A DNA stretch of 64,000 bases, from assembly GCA_009792885.1 (NCBI GenBank), contig WMCF01000021.1, positions 991,876 through 1,055,875 of the forward strand, read 5' to 3'. This document shows positions 61,561 to 64,000 of the stretch, one piece after another. The DNA is from Eremophila alpestris peregrina. Taxonomy: Eukaryota; Chordata; Aves; Passeriformes; Alaudidae. A program made the translations under genes and the position numbers. The notes under the pieces are model-generated. The model was given only the letters and a program-made list of their open reading frames with translations, had not been told where the DNA came from and did no database searches. The first letter of the stretch is position 1. Each line of letters opens with the position of its first letter.

Positions 61561-64000
61561 GTCCATACTTCCCATTATATTCTGACCCATTTTGCATACA
61601 TTACTTTAATCCCCACTCTGCTCCCTTTTAATTAGGACTGTCAGACCCCACCTATACTAAGCCCTTCCCACTAACTAGAAGTCATCCTGTAAGAAAAATG
61701 ACTTTGAAATTGTTTCCCTACTTAAATGTCTGAAGAAATGATCATCCTTAATTCATGAAGAAATCAGAGTGTTACTTAAGTTATGCCAGGAGACAACTGA
61801 AAGGAACAAATATCTTTGAAAATCAAAATAAAATTATTTTACGTGCAAAGTAAATACATATTGTTGCTGGAAGAAATTAATTTCCTATATAAGAAAAGTT
61901 TATATCATGAAATTTTAAATTTCTCTTTCAGAAAAAAAGCTTTACTGGTATTTCTGTAATTTTTCTCTGCCTTCAATTTGAAGAGCTGTGTTGTCCAGTA
62001 CAGGCTGCTCCTCATAATGCTGTTACTGTGTTCAGCTGATGTTTAATTTCTCAAGCCAGAAAGAGAAACTCAGAATAATAATTGTCACATATAAGGATAA
62101 AAGCAACAAAGGCAAAAAAAAAATGAATTAGGTTGTAGTCATAGTTGATTGGAATGCACCTGAACTACAGAAACTTGCTTAAAGATGCTCACTTCATGCA
62201 GCCAATGGAGTTTAATAATTTAAAATTAACTAAACTCTTGTAGTATAAAATATAATGGCTCTGTCAGAATCAAAGAGCAGCATGCTAATTTAGGATTTTA
62301 AATAATAATTCTGAATAAATGGAAATGTCATTAAAAGGTAGTGGGTTTTTTTTTTAATTTTAAGTTCATAAAGGGACACCTTGAATTAATACAAGCCACT
62401 AAAAATACTCCTAGAGTGAGCAAAGACTTACAAATGTCAAAACCCTGAGTGAGCCAGAAAGAATTTAGCTCACACCTGAAATATTCTGGGTCATAAACTC
62501 GAACATGTTCACGCTGAAAATACCATAAAACTCATATGTATATGTTGCAAATCACAGAGCTCACAGGGAAGCATCTGTATTTCTGTGGGCAGTATTTTCT
62601 GAAAGCCCCCTCCTGGAAATCCACCTCTGCACACCAGTGCTTGCCATCATTTCCAGCCATTGGCCATGTTCTCTGCACTCACACTTTTAATGTCTACATG
62701 AGCTCGTTTCCTGCTTCACCAACATCAATAAACCCATTGTTTGTATCAGTCCAGGTCTTGGCCAAACCATTTGCCAGCAGTGAGCAGGGGAACATGCCCT
62801 GGGGAATGCAGAGTCCTGCAGGCCATGGGAAGCCAGTCACAAGGGTTTGGAATAAAACGTATGATTGGGTTTGTTACAGCTGTAGACAAACTGTTTTCCT
62901 AATATTCAGATTAAAAAAAAAAAAAAAAGGAAATGAAGTGCCAAAGGTGCCAGCTCAGCAGGACTGAGCAGTCCCAGCAGCAGAGGTCACCTCACAGCTC
63001 TGCTGCTTGCTTTTTGATGAAGGTTCCAGCTCAGAATTGGGTGCCACAGCAAGGCACTCTGAACATGGGACTCCTGCTTTGGCAGCAGCACCCAGGACAG
63101 CCTTACTTGTGTTTCAGCAAATCTGGGTGAGGGTTTCAGTCAATGTCAAGACTTAAAAATTGAGTAAACTAGAAATTTCCATTCAATTAGACAGAAGTTT
63201 GAGAGAAATGGATGTCAGAAGCAAGACAAACCACTCAAAACATTGATTTTGCACTGCATCTTTTTTCACTGGAAGTACAAAACATTGTCACACCACAGGG
63301 ATACTGCCACCCAAACCCCTGCTGTTGCTTGGCCAGAGCCTTTTCACCAGTGCAGCCCTATCAGCCTCTCCCTCGTGCCCCACCAGGGCTGGAAAAGCGG
63401 CCATGAATTATAAACCAGAAGAGGCTATCTTTCAGTTGCATAAAGAAGCAAAAAATTCCATTTCATACAGAAATACACACACCTTACATGCAAATTAACT
63501 CACTTCCCAAGTGGGAAAACTTCTGAAGCTAATTTCTTGTGACTTTGCATGTCATAATGAGACTTCTTGACCTAATGAAGTGTGAGCTCCTGTCTCAGCT
63601 GTTGGGAGACCTCTCTCACGTGGATTCTCTGAAGCTGGCCCCTCAGTAGGAGCATTCATTTGGATTTCCCTCTCCTACCACCCGCTTGCCTTCACATGGC
63701 CTTTGGGAACTTGCTGCTTCTGAGGCTTCCCATGCCCTGTCAGAAATGGAATTGTCATCACAAGTGTTGGCATCATCTGGATCAAGGTTTACACTCAGCT
63801 GCTGGAGCCCAGGATGGCCTCATATACCCACATGCAGCCTTGCATCAAATATTGCTGAGAATCAAACTCTTGTGTCCACTCTATTCCAGTTCTGGCTCTT
63901 CCCACAGAACCTCTCTCAGGTCCTCATGGTCCCTGTTCTCACAGTTCAGGATGTGGGAACAATGACCTGGCAATATGCAAATACTTTTTACAATGTTAGC
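61561..64000. other. non-coding unique sequence
   Basis: AT-rich to about 62530, then moderately GC-rich to the end. A 143-codon plus-strand frame at 62536-62967 ends by reading through the poly(A) run (poly-Lys) and has no domain. A 101-codon frame at 63660-63965 is also unrecognised. I see no transposon end. Confidence 0.5.
62913..62928 (+). repeat. poly(A) run, 16 bases
   Basis: Pure A run after ATTCAGATT. About 370 bases upstream remain open in one plus frame. I looked for a processed pseudogene there and recognised none. Confidence 0.95.

Noticed and set aside
62536..62967. Processed pseudogene or gene ending in poly(A) at 62913
   Set aside because: The 143-codon frame has no recognisable protein similarity and simply reads into the A run as poly-Lys. 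No target-site duplication was identified by eye.

Overview
This window looks like nuclear DNA from a bird, probably a songbird-type genome. Two fragments match the chicken-repeat-1 (CR1) LINE 3' end, there are a few very old MIR-like SINE remnants, and young repeats are otherwise scarce. Many poly(A)/poly(T) runs, AT-rich stretches and small GC-rich patches with few CpG fit avian intergenic or intronic DNA. I found no protein-coding exon, tRNA, rRNA, CRISPR array or bacterial-type gene that I can support. ATG-started reading frames of 60 to 176 codons are scattered on both strands, but none has a recognisable domain, a credible splice-site context or a protein-like composition, so no CDS is called. 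Short exons cannot be excluded by eye.

Layout. 1-4.3 kb: unique sequence with a purine-skewed block near 2.9-3.3 kb. 4.34-4.45 kb: a (GAAAAA)n microsatellite with a higher-order repeat. 4.5-9.4 kb: GC-rich patches and a CR1 3' end at 6.2 kb. 9.4-11.5 kb: MIR-like remnants, then a minus-strand CR1 tail at 11.27-11.46 kb. 11.5-23.3 kb: mostly unique, with candidate conserved non-coding blocks at 16.98-18.06 kb. 23.3 kb: a 77-base assembly gap inside a TA-rich repeat. 25.4-26.2 kb and 30.75-31.45 kb: further candidate regulatory blocks. 36.5-37.2 kb: a 330-base sequence present twice, with the two copies joined by a perfect Nextera mate-pair junction adapter, which is an assembly artefact. 37.5-45.3 kb: two MIR-like remnants and a near-perfect 24-base palindrome. 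45.56-48.66 kb: a long AT-rich block without open reading frames, the best candidate cluster of conserved non-coding elements. 48.7-64 kb: unique sequence with candidate blocks near 50.9, 60.2 and 61.0-61.5 kb.

The most secure unusual observation is technical: head-to-head Tn5 mosaic ends at 36861-36898, flanked by a diverged duplicate. The biological suggestion, that this is a regulatory gene desert or a giant intron beside a developmental gene, is inference from base composition and homeodomain-, POU- and RFX-like words. It would need alignment to other bird genomes to test.
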